Source: an uncultured Oscillospiraceae bacterium
GTDB lineage: Bacteria > Bacillota > Clostridia > Oscillospirales > Ruminococcaceae
Assembly (NCBI GenBank): GCA_900547015.1
Contig: URFD01000050.1
Coordinates: 1-10,916, forward strand
DNA length: 10,916 nt
Direction of reading: 5' to 3'
This document shows positions 1 through 5,631 of this stretch, one piece after another. The first letter of the stretch is position 1, and every line of letters begins with the position of its first letter. Made by a program: the position numbers and the translations under genes. The notes under the pieces are model-generated. The model was not told the DNA's origin and searched no databases. It saw only the letters and a program-made list of their open reading frames with translations.

Positions 1-33
1 GGGCCAACAGCGGGGGTTTTTGTGCATGTTTGT

Positions 34-63
34 TTGATTTCTTTTTTCGGACTATGATATAAT
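34..63 (+). promoter_or_regulatory. Sigma-A-type promoter of the hydrogenase operon
   Basis: A perfect -10 hexamer TATAAT lies at 58-63 and is preceded by TGA (55-57), giving an extended -10 (TGn). A -35-like TTGATT sits at 34-39 with an 18-bp spacer. The surroundings are AT-rich. Transcription would begin near position 70, leaving a leader of about 150 nt before the first start codon at 222. The start site is inferred from spacing only. Confidence 0.75.
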
Positions 64-86
64 AAATAAAACCCTGATTTTCGATA

Positions 87-187
87 GCGGTTTGAACAGG
101 CAATCCGCACAGTTTGCCTCGGCAGGACGAAAAGAGGGCGTTTTGCCGACGGAAAACGAGCAGCAAAGCTGAAAAAACAGGATGCTC
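87..187 (+). promoter_or_regulatory. Structured 5' leader, possible cis-regulatory RNA
   Basis: The leader between the promoter and the first gene can fold into several elements. AGGCAA (98-103) pairs with TTGCCT (114-119), and the loop of that hairpin holds CCGC (105-108), which can pair with GCGG (87-90); together these make an H-type pseudoknot. Immediately downstream, CGGCAGGACG (120-129) pairs with CGTTTTGCCG (139-148) over 10 bp, including two G-U pairs, around a purine-rich loop AAAAGAGGG. A third, weaker pairing is GAGCA (158-162) with TGCTC (183-187), which competes with a small CAGC/GCTG hairpin (161-171). I do not recognise this as a known riboswitch class. The ribosome binding site AGGAG (209-213) is not obviously sequestered. 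The pairings are visible; the regulatory role is inference. Confidence 0.4.
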
Positions 188-221
188 TCAAGGCTGACAA
201 TCTGCGTTAGGAGATGAGTTT

Positions 222-515
222 ATGAAAAAAGTACCGGTAGAAATTTGTGTATGTACAGCGTGTGTGATGAACGGTTCGGTAGAAATCATGGAGGCGGTGG
301 AAAGCCTGCGTGATCTGCGTGAAGAGATGAGCGAGGGATATCCGACAAAGCATCAAGGAGAAATTGAGCTGAGTACCAACAAATGTCTGGGAAATCATCC
401 GCATCAGAAAAGCTCTCCTGTCGTTTCGATCGACGGAAAAGTTTTTGAAAGGGCAGATGCGGAATCTGTCATGGCAACGATTGTCGAAATCTTTCAACAG
501 AGCGGCGAGCAGTAA
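222..515 (+). CDS. Thioredoxin-like [2Fe-2S] ferredoxin-domain protein, hydrogenase partner
   Basis: This 97-residue protein resembles the C-terminal thioredoxin-like [2Fe-2S] domain of NuoE/HydC-type subunits, which pass electrons between NADH dehydrogenase modules or hydrogenases. The first cluster pair is visible as C9-x4-C14 (local sequence CVCTAC, with an extra C11). The second half of the family pattern, normally CLGxC followed by a PVV stretch, appears as C55-L-G-N-H59, then P66-V-V and DGK, so the usual fourth cysteine is replaced by histidine and H61 is close by. The start is well supported by AGGAG at 209-213, 8 nt upstream. It lies 55 nt ahead of the [FeFe] hydrogenase with no terminator between, so the two are probably co-transcribed. 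No signal peptide or membrane segment is seen, so it should be cytoplasmic. Whether it binds a cluster, and whether it serves the hydrogenase, is inferred. Confidence 0.8.
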   Translation: MKKVPVEICVCTACVMNGSVEIMEAVESLRDLREEMSEGYPTKHQGEIELSTNKCLGNHPHQKSSPVVSIDGKVFERADAESVMATIVEIFQQSGEQ

Positions 516-570
516 TTACCGTCGAGGCAGGGAAAAGTAACAGAGCAAGTGGAAAGGGTGCAACAAAAAG

Positions 571-2094
571 ATGAGAGGGATTACAACGCCGGTCACCAAA
601 ATCAGGAGACAGGTCTTTACCGAGATTGCCCGTCTGGCGTATGAGGACGGGGATTATTCGCGCATAGAGGAGCTGCCATACACCATTATCCCAGGTGAAA
701 AAGCGCAGTACCGTGAGAGCGTGTTTAAAGAGCGCGCCATCGTCGCCGAGCGTCTGCGTCTGGCAGTAGGTCTGCCGCTGCGTCCGGTTGACCAGCACGC
801 ACCGGTTTCGCAGGGAATCAACGACAGTGCGATTGCGGATATGTTCTACGAGCCGCCGCTGATCAACATTATTTCGTTTGCCTGCAACGCCTGTGAGGAG
901 ACCAGCTATACCGTTACCGACCTGTGCCGCAGCTGTCTGGCACATCCATGTACCGCAGTATGTCCGGTCAAGGCGGTCTCGATCGTGAACGGCCGTTCCT
1001 GCATCGACAAGTCGAAGTGTGTTAAGTGCGGACGCTGCGCTCAGGCGTGTCCTTACACTGCGATTGTCAAGAGCGAGCGCCCTTGTGCATCTGCCTGCGG
1101 CGTCAATGCCATCGAATCGGATGAGCTGGGACGCGCAAAAATCAACTATGATAAGTGCGTTTCCTGCGGCCAGTGTCTGGTCAGCTGCCCGTTCAGTGCG
1201 ATTGCGGACAAGTCCCAGATTTTCCAGCTGATTCAGGCAATCAAGCGCGGCGACAATGTAATCGCTGAGGTAGCGCCTGCGTTCGTTGGACAGTTTGGCC
1301 CTCTGGCTTCGCCGGAAAAGGTGCGCGCTGCCCTGAGAAAAATCGGCTTTAAGCATATCTACGAGGTTGCCCGTGGCGCTGACATCGGAGCTGTTGAGGA
1401 AGCAGAGGAATATATCAAGATGGTGCCGACTGGCAAGCTGCCGTTTTTGGCGACCTCCTGCTGCCCATCTTGGATTATGATGGCAAAACAGCAGTTCCCG
1501 GAAATTGCAAACTGCATTTCGGACTCGATGACACCAATGGTTGCGACCGCGCGTATCATCAAAGAGAAGCACCCGAGCGCCCGCGTGGTCTTTATCGGCC
1601 CTTGCGCTTCCAAAAAGCTGGAAGCAATGCGTGCGGATATCCGTACTGATGTTGACTTTGTCATCACCTTCGAGGAACTGATGGGAATTTTCCAAGCTAA
1701 CGGAATCGAATTTTCCGACCTTCAGGACGATACCGGCTTCAACCACGGTGCAACTGCATCCGGTCGAGGCTACGGAATTGCCGGAGGTGTTGCAAAGGCA
1801 GTCACCGACTGTATCAGAGAGATTGCACCGGAGCTGGGAGAAATCAAGACCGACCATGCAGAGGGCCTTGTGGACTGCCGCAAGATGCTGACCCTTGCCA
1901 AACTCGGCAAGCGGAACGGCTATCTGCTGGAGGGCATGGCTTGTCCGGGCGGCTGCGTCGGCGGCGCAGGAACCCTGACCAGCATCCCGAAAGCGGTGAA
2001 GGCAGGACAGGACTTTGCGGAGCAGGCTGAGTACAAAATCTCGACTCAGGACGAAACGGTCTTTGAAAAATTGGGCAAATACACACAAAAATAA
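571..2094 (+). CDS. [FeFe] hydrogenase, group B-type
   Basis: A 507-residue iron-only hydrogenase that would interconvert protons and H2 in the cytoplasm with ferredoxin-type electron carriers. Residues 105-131 hold six cysteines (C105, C108, C119, C122, C127, C131). Two ferredoxin-like [4Fe-4S] motifs follow at C150-x2-C153-x2-C156-x3-C160 and C196-x2-C199-x2-C202-x3-C206, with extra cysteines C172 and C176 between. The H-cluster domain shows all three signatures: TSCCPSW (295-301), GPCASKK (343-349) and MACPGGCVGG (456-465). By alignment with clostridial hydrogenase I, C298, C345, C458 and C462 are the cluster ligands and C297 the proton-relay cysteine. TSCCPSW instead of TSCCPGW, GPC instead of MPC in the second motif, and GGAG in the third fit group B rather than the well-studied group A enzymes. 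A purine-rich AAAGGG lies upstream of the ATG. It follows the small iron-sulfur gene and is closed by the terminator at 2112-2142. Group B enzymes are poorly characterised, so the direction of catalysis and the partner are open. Confidence 0.93.
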   Translation: MRGITTPVTKIRRQVFTEIARLAYEDGDYSRIEELPYTIIPGEKAQYRESVFKERAIVAERLRLAVGLPLRPVDQHAPVSQGINDSAIADMFYEPPLINIISFACNACEETSYTVTDLCRSCLAHPCTAVCPVKAVSIVNGRSCIDKSKCVKCGRCAQACPYTAIVKSERPCASACGVNAIESDELGRAKINYDKCVSCGQCLVSCPFSAIADKSQIFQLIQAIKRGDNVIAEVAPAFVGQFGPLASPEKVRAALRKIGFKHIYEVARGADIGAVEEAEEYIKMVPTGKLPFLATSCCPSWIMMAKQQFPEIANCISDSMTPMVATARIIKEKHPSARVVFIGPCASKKLEAMRADIRTDVDFVITFEELMGIFQANGIEFSDLQDDTGFNHGATASGRGYGIAGGVAKAVTDCIREIAPELGEIKTDHAEGLVDCRKMLTLAKLGKRNGYLLEGMACPGGCVGGAGTLTSIPKAVKAGQDFAEQAEYKISTQDETVFEKLGKYTQK

Positions 2095-2111
2095 CAGCAA
2101 GGTTCAGCAGC

Positions 2112-2142
2112 AAAAAGGAAGCGGTCTCCGCTTCCTTTTTTT
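2112..2142 (+). terminator. Rho-independent terminator after the hydrogenase
   Basis: AAAAAGGAAGCGG (2112-2124) and CCGCTTCCTTTTT (2128-2140) form a perfect 13-bp stem around the loop TCT, and the T run continues to 2142. It starts 17 nt after the hydrogenase stop codon. The matching A run on the other side could give weak function on the minus strand too, but no minus-strand gene ends here. Confidence 0.93.
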
Positions 2143-2226
2143 CTGCCGTTTTGGAGAAAAGGAAGGGAGCATATTTTTTCCACCGTTTCCATATAGATTG
2201 GTTGAAAAGTACAGGAGGGGAGCGGC

Positions 2227-3417
2227 ATGAAGATGAAAAAACGGCTCAAAGGAATGGGAGTTCGGCTGTGTGCGGGGTGGCTGAGTGTTCTGCTGCTGTG
2301 CGGCGGAGTGTTGGTTAGCGCACAGGAAACGGAAAAAAAGCAGGTTGCGATGAGCTACACCGCAAAGGCGGCCTATTTGATGGAGCAGGATACCGGAGCG
2401 GTTCTGTTTGAGCAGAATGCCACCCAAGCGTTGGCGCCGGCTTCTCTGACCAAGCTGATGGACCTGCTGCTCATTTATGAGGCAATGGAGGAGGGACGGC
2501 TGAAGCCGGACGAAACGCTGACCTGCTCTGCCTATGCAAAGTCGATGGGCGGCTCGGAAATTTGGCTCAAGGAAGGGGAGCAGATGACGGTGGAGGAGCT
2601 GCTCAAGGCCTTGATTGTGGTGAGTGCAAACGATGCGGCGGTTGTTTTTGCAGAGGCGATTGCTACCACCGAGCAGGCATTTGTAGAGCAGATGAACGAG
2701 AAGGGACGGGAGCTTGGACTGGTCAACACGCACTTTGTCAATGCGACCGGCTTCGATGAGGAGGGTCACTACACCTGCGCGCAGGATGTTGCGGCGATTG
2801 CACGAGAGCTGATGACCCGATACGGCGATGAAATCACCAGGTTTTCCACCATCTGGATGGACAGCCTGCGTGGAGGAGAGACCGAGCTTGTGAACACTAA
2901 CCGTCTGGTTCGCTTCTATGACGGCACAACAGGACTGAAAACCGGCACGACCGATGCCGCAGGACACTGTTTGTGTGCGACAGCCGACCGCAACGGGATG
3001 TCGCTGATCTCGGTCATTATGGGCTGCAAGACCAGTCAGGACCGATTTGAGGAATCCAAGCAACTGCTGGATTACGGATTTACCAACTTTTTGCGGTACC
3101 AGCCGGAGATGCCACAGCAGACAGAGCCGGTGCCGGTCGTCCGCGGGGAGGAAACGCAGGTAGAGGGTTACCTCGAACGGATGCCGCAGGCGGTGATTCG
3201 GCGGGATGAGAGCGAGCAGATGCAGGTGAAAACAGAATATCTGCCGCAGCTGGAAGCGCCGGTTCAGAAGGGTCAGACCATCGGACGTATCCTGCTGGTG
3301 CGGGACGGAACAACGCTGGCGGAGGAGCCAATTCGGGCGGCTCGGGATATTGCAGAGCTTACCTTCCGAACAAGCATGGGACACCTTCTGCGGGGGCTGG
3401 TCTCGATGGCAGGATAG
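2227..3417 (+). CDS. D-alanyl-D-alanine carboxypeptidase (peptidase S11, PBP5/DacF type)
   Basis: This 396-residue penicillin-binding protein should remove the terminal D-Ala from peptidoglycan pentapeptides on the outer face of the membrane and so limit cross-linking. The N-terminus is a clear signal peptide: a basic start, a hydrophobic core at about residues 14-30, and a likely signal peptidase I site after V-S-A near 32. All three active-site motifs of the family are present: S73-L-T-K76 with the nucleophilic serine, S133-A-N135, and K238-T-G240. Residues from about 295 to 375 match the position of the beta-rich PBP5 C-terminal domain, and the final ~20 residues could form the amphipathic membrane-anchoring helix. 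Length is typical. The start is fixed by AGGAGGGG 5-12 nt upstream. It stands between a terminator and the pgi promoter, so it is probably monocistronic, but I see no convincing promoter in 2143-2226. DacF is the closest named relative that I can suggest; paralogues cannot be told apart here. Confidence 0.93.
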   Translation: MKMKKRLKGMGVRLCAGWLSVLLLCGGVLVSAQETEKKQVAMSYTAKAAYLMEQDTGAVLFEQNATQALAPASLTKLMDLLLIYEAMEEGRLKPDETLTCSAYAKSMGGSEIWLKEGEQMTVEELLKALIVVSANDAAVVFAEAIATTEQAFVEQMNEKGRELGLVNTHFVNATGFDEEGHYTCAQDVAAIARELMTRYGDEITRFSTIWMDSLRGGETELVNTNRLVRFYDGTTGLKTGTTDAAGHCLCATADRNGMSLISVIMGCKTSQDRFEESKQLLDYGFTNFLRYQPEMPQQTEPVPVVRGEETQVEGYLERMPQAVIRRDESEQMQVKTEYLPQLEAPVQKGQTIGRILLVRDGTTLAEEPIRAARDIAELTFRTSMGHLLRGLVSMAG

Positions 3418-3523
3418 GGGAAAGCGACTGCGACAGAACACAGGATTTTGCTCTTCGCGCATGGGAAGGACGGATTTTTTGGAATATCAGTTCACAAAAA
3501 ATGCAGTTTTTACAAAAAAAGCC

Positions 3524-3552
3524 TTGCAAAACGCTGATAAATAATGTAAAAT
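3524..3552 (+). promoter_or_regulatory. Sigma-A-type promoter for pgi
   Basis: TTGCAA (3524-3529) and TAAAAT (3547-3552) are separated by exactly 17 bp in an AT-rich stretch, about 80 nt before the pgi start. The expected transcription start is near 3559. This accounts for part of the gene-free gap 3418-3634; the stretch 3418-3520 shows neither a clear terminator for the carboxypeptidase gene nor another gene. Confidence 0.7.
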
Positions 3553-3558
3553 AGCTAT

Positions 3559-3609
3559 ATCACCAAAGAACTTATGATGTTGATATGAAAATCAAGATAG
3601 ACAGGTGAT
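3559..3609 (+). promoter_or_regulatory. Stem-loop at the 5' end of the pgi transcript
   Basis: ATCACC (3559-3564) pairs with GGTGAT (3604-3609) and encloses a second stem, ATGTTGAT (3577-3584) with ATCAAGAT (3591-3598), which has one mismatch and the loop ATGAAA. The outer stem begins where transcription should start. It may stabilise the mRNA or be regulatory; both are inferences. Confidence 0.35.
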
Positions 3610-3634
3610 TGGTGGACAGGGTTGAAAGGATGAG

Positions 3635-4978
3635 ATGGAGATGTCTGTTAGATTAAATGCCAAGTATCTCGAACCATTTGTAAATGCAGGCGAGCTGGAG
3701 GCAATCCTGCCGCAGGTGCAGGCGGCTCACCGCACCATCCACGAGCGCTCCGGTCCCGGAAGTGATTTCCTCGGATGGCTGGATCTCCCGGTCGATTATG
3801 ACAGGGACGAATTTGCAAGGATTCAGCAGGCGGCACAGAAAATCCGCAGTCATTCTCAGGTTCTGGTTGTAATCGGAATCGGCGGCAGCTACTTAGGTGC
3901 CAGAGCGGCAATCGAGCTGCTTCATTCTCAGCTGTACAACGACTTGGTGCAGGATGCGCCGAAGATTTATTTCGTCGGCAACAGCATCAGTCCATCGTAT
4001 CTGAACCAGATTCTCAAAATCTGCCAGAATCAGGATTTCTCCATCAATGTCATCTCCAAATCCGGAACCACAACCGAACCGGCTCTGGCGTTCCGCATCT
4101 TCCGCAAGCTGGCAATCGAAAAATATGGACGCGAGGGAGCAAAGGAGCGTATCTTCTGTACCACCGACCGCGCAAGAGGAACCCTCAAGCAGTTGGCGGA
4201 CGAGGAAGGCTATGAAACCTTTGTGATTCCTGACGATGTCGGCGGAAGATATTCGGTGCTGACAGCAGTAGGCTTGTTGCCGATTGCAGTTTCCGGCTCC
4301 GATATCTCCAAGCTGATGCAGGGTGCGGCAAAGGCAAGAGAGGAACTGAGCGTCTGTGATTTGAGTCAGAACGACTGCTATCGCTATGCGGCGCTGAGAA
4401 ACATCCTCTACCGCAAGGGCAAGGCAATCGAGATTCTGGTTTCCTATGAACCGGCATTCACCATGATGTCCGAATGGTATAAACAGCTCTTTGGAGAAAG
4501 CGAAGGAAAGGATCACAAGGGCATCTATCCTTCGTCCGCAGTATTCTCGACCGACCTTCATTCGATGGGACAGTTCATTCAGGAGGGCTCGAGAATCCTG
4601 TTCGAGACGGTTGTGGATATTCAGAATCCACAGCAGGATCTTTATATCGAGGCTGACCCGACCAACTTTGACGGACTCAATTTCCTGTCCGAGCAGAATA
4701 TGTCGGTGGTCAACCGCAAAGCGATGCAGGGAACGATTCTGGCACACACCCAAGGCGGTGTCCCGAATCTGGTTCTGGAGGTTCCACAGATCAACGAGGA
4801 AGAGCTGGGCTACCTGATTTACTTCTTCGAAAAGGCCTGTGCACTTTCGGGCTATCTGCTGGCAGTCAATCCGTTCAACCAGCCCGGCGTGGAAAGCTAC
4901 AAGAAAAATATGTTCGCGCTGCTGGGCAAGCCCGGATATGAGGACCAGAAGCAGGCTCTGGAAGCGATGCTCCAGTAA
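3635..4978 (+). CDS. pgi: Glucose-6-phosphate isomerase
   Basis: This cytoplasmic enzyme interconverts glucose 6-phosphate and fructose 6-phosphate in glycolysis and gluconeogenesis. The 447-residue length matches the short bacterial form typical of Firmicutes. Visible family features are the sugar-phosphate isomerase (SIS) motif SKSGTTTEP (141-149), GGRYSVLT (203-210), the catalytic region QLFGESEGK (284-292, with E290 in the position of the catalytic base of the Geobacillus enzyme), a conserved histidine at H309 in STDLH, the second PGI signature beginning GGVPNLVLEVP (374-384), and the lysine pair K423/K424 near the C-terminus. Two in-frame ATGs compete as start: 3635, only 4 nt after AAAGGA (3625-3630), and 3641, 10 nt after it. 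Starting at 3641 would shorten the protein by two residues. The gene has its own promoter at 3524-3552, and no terminator separates it from the small gene downstream. Confidence 0.97.
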   Translation: MEMSVRLNAKYLEPFVNAGELEAILPQVQAAHRTIHERSGPGSDFLGWLDLPVDYDRDEFARIQQAAQKIRSHSQVLVVIGIGGSYLGARAAIELLHSQLYNDLVQDAPKIYFVGNSISPSYLNQILKICQNQDFSINVISKSGTTTEPALAFRIFRKLAIEKYGREGAKERIFCTTDRARGTLKQLADEEGYETFVIPDDVGGRYSVLTAVGLLPIAVSGSDISKLMQGAAKAREELSVCDLSQNDCYRYAALRNILYRKGKAIEILVSYEPAFTMMSEWYKQLFGESEGKDHKGIYPSSAVFSTDLHSMGQFIQEGSRILFETVVDIQNPQQDLYIEADPTNFDGLNFLSEQNMSVVNRKAMQGTILAHTQGGVPNLVLEVPQINEEELGYLIYFFEKACALSGYLLAVNPFNQPGVESYKKNMFALLGKPGYEDQKQALEAMLQ

Positions 4979-5039
4979 GGCTCGCAGATGAATATCGTAT
5001 GCAATATTTCCATAAACTGTTATCAGGGAGGAATTTCAA

Positions 5040-5462
5040 ATGATTAAATTGATCGTAGGTACAAAAGGTTCCGGCAAAACAAAGAAACTCATCGAGATGG
5101 CAAACAAGGCTGCCGCAGAGTCCAAGGGCAATGTAGTCTGTGTAGAAAAAGGCGATAAGCTGGCTCGCGAGCTGCCAAACACCGTTCGTCTGGTCAACAG
5201 TGAAGAATATCAGATTCAGGGCTTTGCTCCTCTGTACGGCTTCCTGGCTGGCTTCCTGGCTGGAAACTATGATATTACCCATCTGTTCGTAGACGGCACA
5301 TTCAAAATCGGCAAAACCGGTGCTGTAGAAAAAGATTACGAAGGCTTTGCATACATGATTCAGAGCTTGGCAAAACTCAATCTAGAAGCTGAGATCATCT
5401 TCACCGTATCCTGCGATGAGGCTGACCTGCCGGTTTCTGTCAAAGATTTCATCGTAAAATAG
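5040..5462 (+). CDS. Small P-loop NTP-binding protein of unknown function
   Basis: A 140-residue cytoplasmic protein with a canonical Walker A motif near the N-terminus, G7-T-K-G-S-G12-K13-T14. A plausible Walker B strand follows, H-L-F-V-D-G-T, at about residues 81-87 after hydrophobic residues. The rest looks like a compact alpha/beta fold, and the end (FIVK) is short and without extensions. I recognise it only as the type of small clostridial ATP-binding protein that automated pipelines sometimes label as PilT-like or AAA. It is far too short to be a pilus motor, and nothing around it suggests pili. The start is well supported by AGGGAGG (5025-5031), 8 nt upstream. It follows pgi by 61 nt without a terminator and is closed by the terminator at 5474-5507, so co-transcription with pgi is likely. 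Codon use is like that of its left-hand neighbours. The nucleotide and the role are unknown. Confidence 0.8.
   Translation: MIKLIVGTKGSGKTKKLIEMANKAAAESKGNVVCVEKGDKLARELPNTVRLVNSEEYQIQGFAPLYGFLAGFLAGNYDITHLFVDGTFKIGKTGAVEKDYEGFAYMIQSLAKLNLEAEIIFTVSCDEADLPVSVKDFIVK
5238..5261 (+). repeat. Perfect 12-bp tandem duplication inside the P-loop gene
   Basis: GGCTTCCTGGCT occurs twice without a break (5238-5249 and 5250-5261). It encodes the repeated tetrapeptide GFLA at about residues 67-74 and keeps the frame. It may be a recent slippage duplication or a genuine feature of the fold. Confidence 0.9.
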
Positions 5463-5473
5463 TCAGAATCCTC

Positions 5474-5507
5474 AAGAGGCGCAGCAGTTGCTGTGCCTCT
5501 TTTTTTG
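5474..5507 (+). terminator. Rho-independent terminator after the P-loop gene
   Basis: AAGAGGCGCAGC (5474-5485) pairs with GCTGTGCCTCTT (5490-5501) over 12 bp with one G-U pair and a four-base loop AGTT, followed by a T run to about 5506. It starts 11 nt after the stop codon at 5462 and ends the pgi unit. Confidence 0.93.
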
Positions 5508-5528
5508 TCGGAGAAAAAGGCAGACGGG

Positions 5529-5557
5529 TTGACGGAAAAATCATGACATGATACTAT
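5529..5557 (+). promoter_or_regulatory. Sigma-A-type promoter for ddh
   Basis: TTGACG (5529-5534) and TACTAT (5552-5557) are separated by 17 bp. It lies just after the preceding terminator, and the predicted start of transcription, about 5563-5565, coincides with the foot of the leader hairpin. Confidence 0.75.
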
Positions 5558-5562
5558 TTTGA

Positions 5563-5588
5563 AGGGGATTCCATTTGGGGAATCCCTT
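5563..5588 (+). promoter_or_regulatory. 5'-terminal hairpin of the ddh transcript, possible translational switch
   Basis: The core GGGATTCC (5565-5572) pairs perfectly with GGAATCCC (5579-5586) around the loop ATTTGG. Adding A5563-T5588 and G5564-T5587 gives 10 bp. The 3' arm plus the next two bases reads TCCCTT (5583-5588), which is the exact complement of AAGGGA (5617-5622), the ddh ribosome binding site. The arm can therefore pair either with the 5' arm or with the ribosome binding site, but not with both. The complementarity is seen directly; regulation is inferred. The same hairpin could simply protect the 5' end of the mRNA. Confidence 0.45.
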
Positions 5589-5610
5589 GTGTAATAAATT
5601 GTGTAATAAA
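5587..5610 (+). repeat. Perfect 12-bp tandem repeat in the ddh leader
   Basis: TTGTGTAATAAA occurs twice head to tail (5587-5598 and 5599-5610), filling the space between the leader hairpin and the ribosome binding site. It could be a spacer duplicated by slippage or a repeated protein- or RNA-binding site. It is upstream of the preferred ddh start and so is probably not translated. Confidence 0.9.
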
Positions 5611-5631
5611 AATCAGAAGGGAATGTTATGG

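Noticed and set aside
1..33. GC-rich start of the window followed by a T run (GCGGGGGTTTTTG), possibly the 3' arm of an upstream terminator
   Set aside because: The matching 5' arm would lie outside the window, so the stem cannot be confirmed.
469..2100. A 543-codon open frame on the minus strand opposite the hydrogenase
   Set aside because: It mirrors the hydrogenase gene, has no ribosome binding site or recognisable domain, and its sequence is low in protein-like character. The plus-strand gene has unmistakable H-cluster motifs.
2143..2226. A promoter for the carboxypeptidase gene (TATAGA at 2192-2197)
   Set aside because: There is no acceptable -35 hexamer at 16-18 bp upstream, so it falls below the level that I would annotate.
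2104..3462. A 452-codon minus-strand frame opposite the carboxypeptidase
   Set aside because: It runs through a terminator and an intergenic gap and has no family features; it is a by-product of codon bias in the real gene.
5040..5462. Annotation of the P-loop protein as a PilT twitching-motility ATPase
   Set aside because: At 140 residues it lacks the PilT secretion-ATPase domain and its Asp/His boxes, and no pilus genes are nearby; only the Walker A motif is shared.
5238..5610. The short direct repeats as a CRISPR array
   Set aside because: They are 12-bp units directly abutting with no spacers, at two unrelated sites with different sequences, and no cas genes are present.
5575..5631. N-terminal extension of ddh from TTG 5575 or ATG 5623
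   Set aside because: The extension would translate the hairpin arm and tandem repeat, lacks family similarity, and ATG 5632 has better spacing to AAGGG and matches the usual N-terminus.
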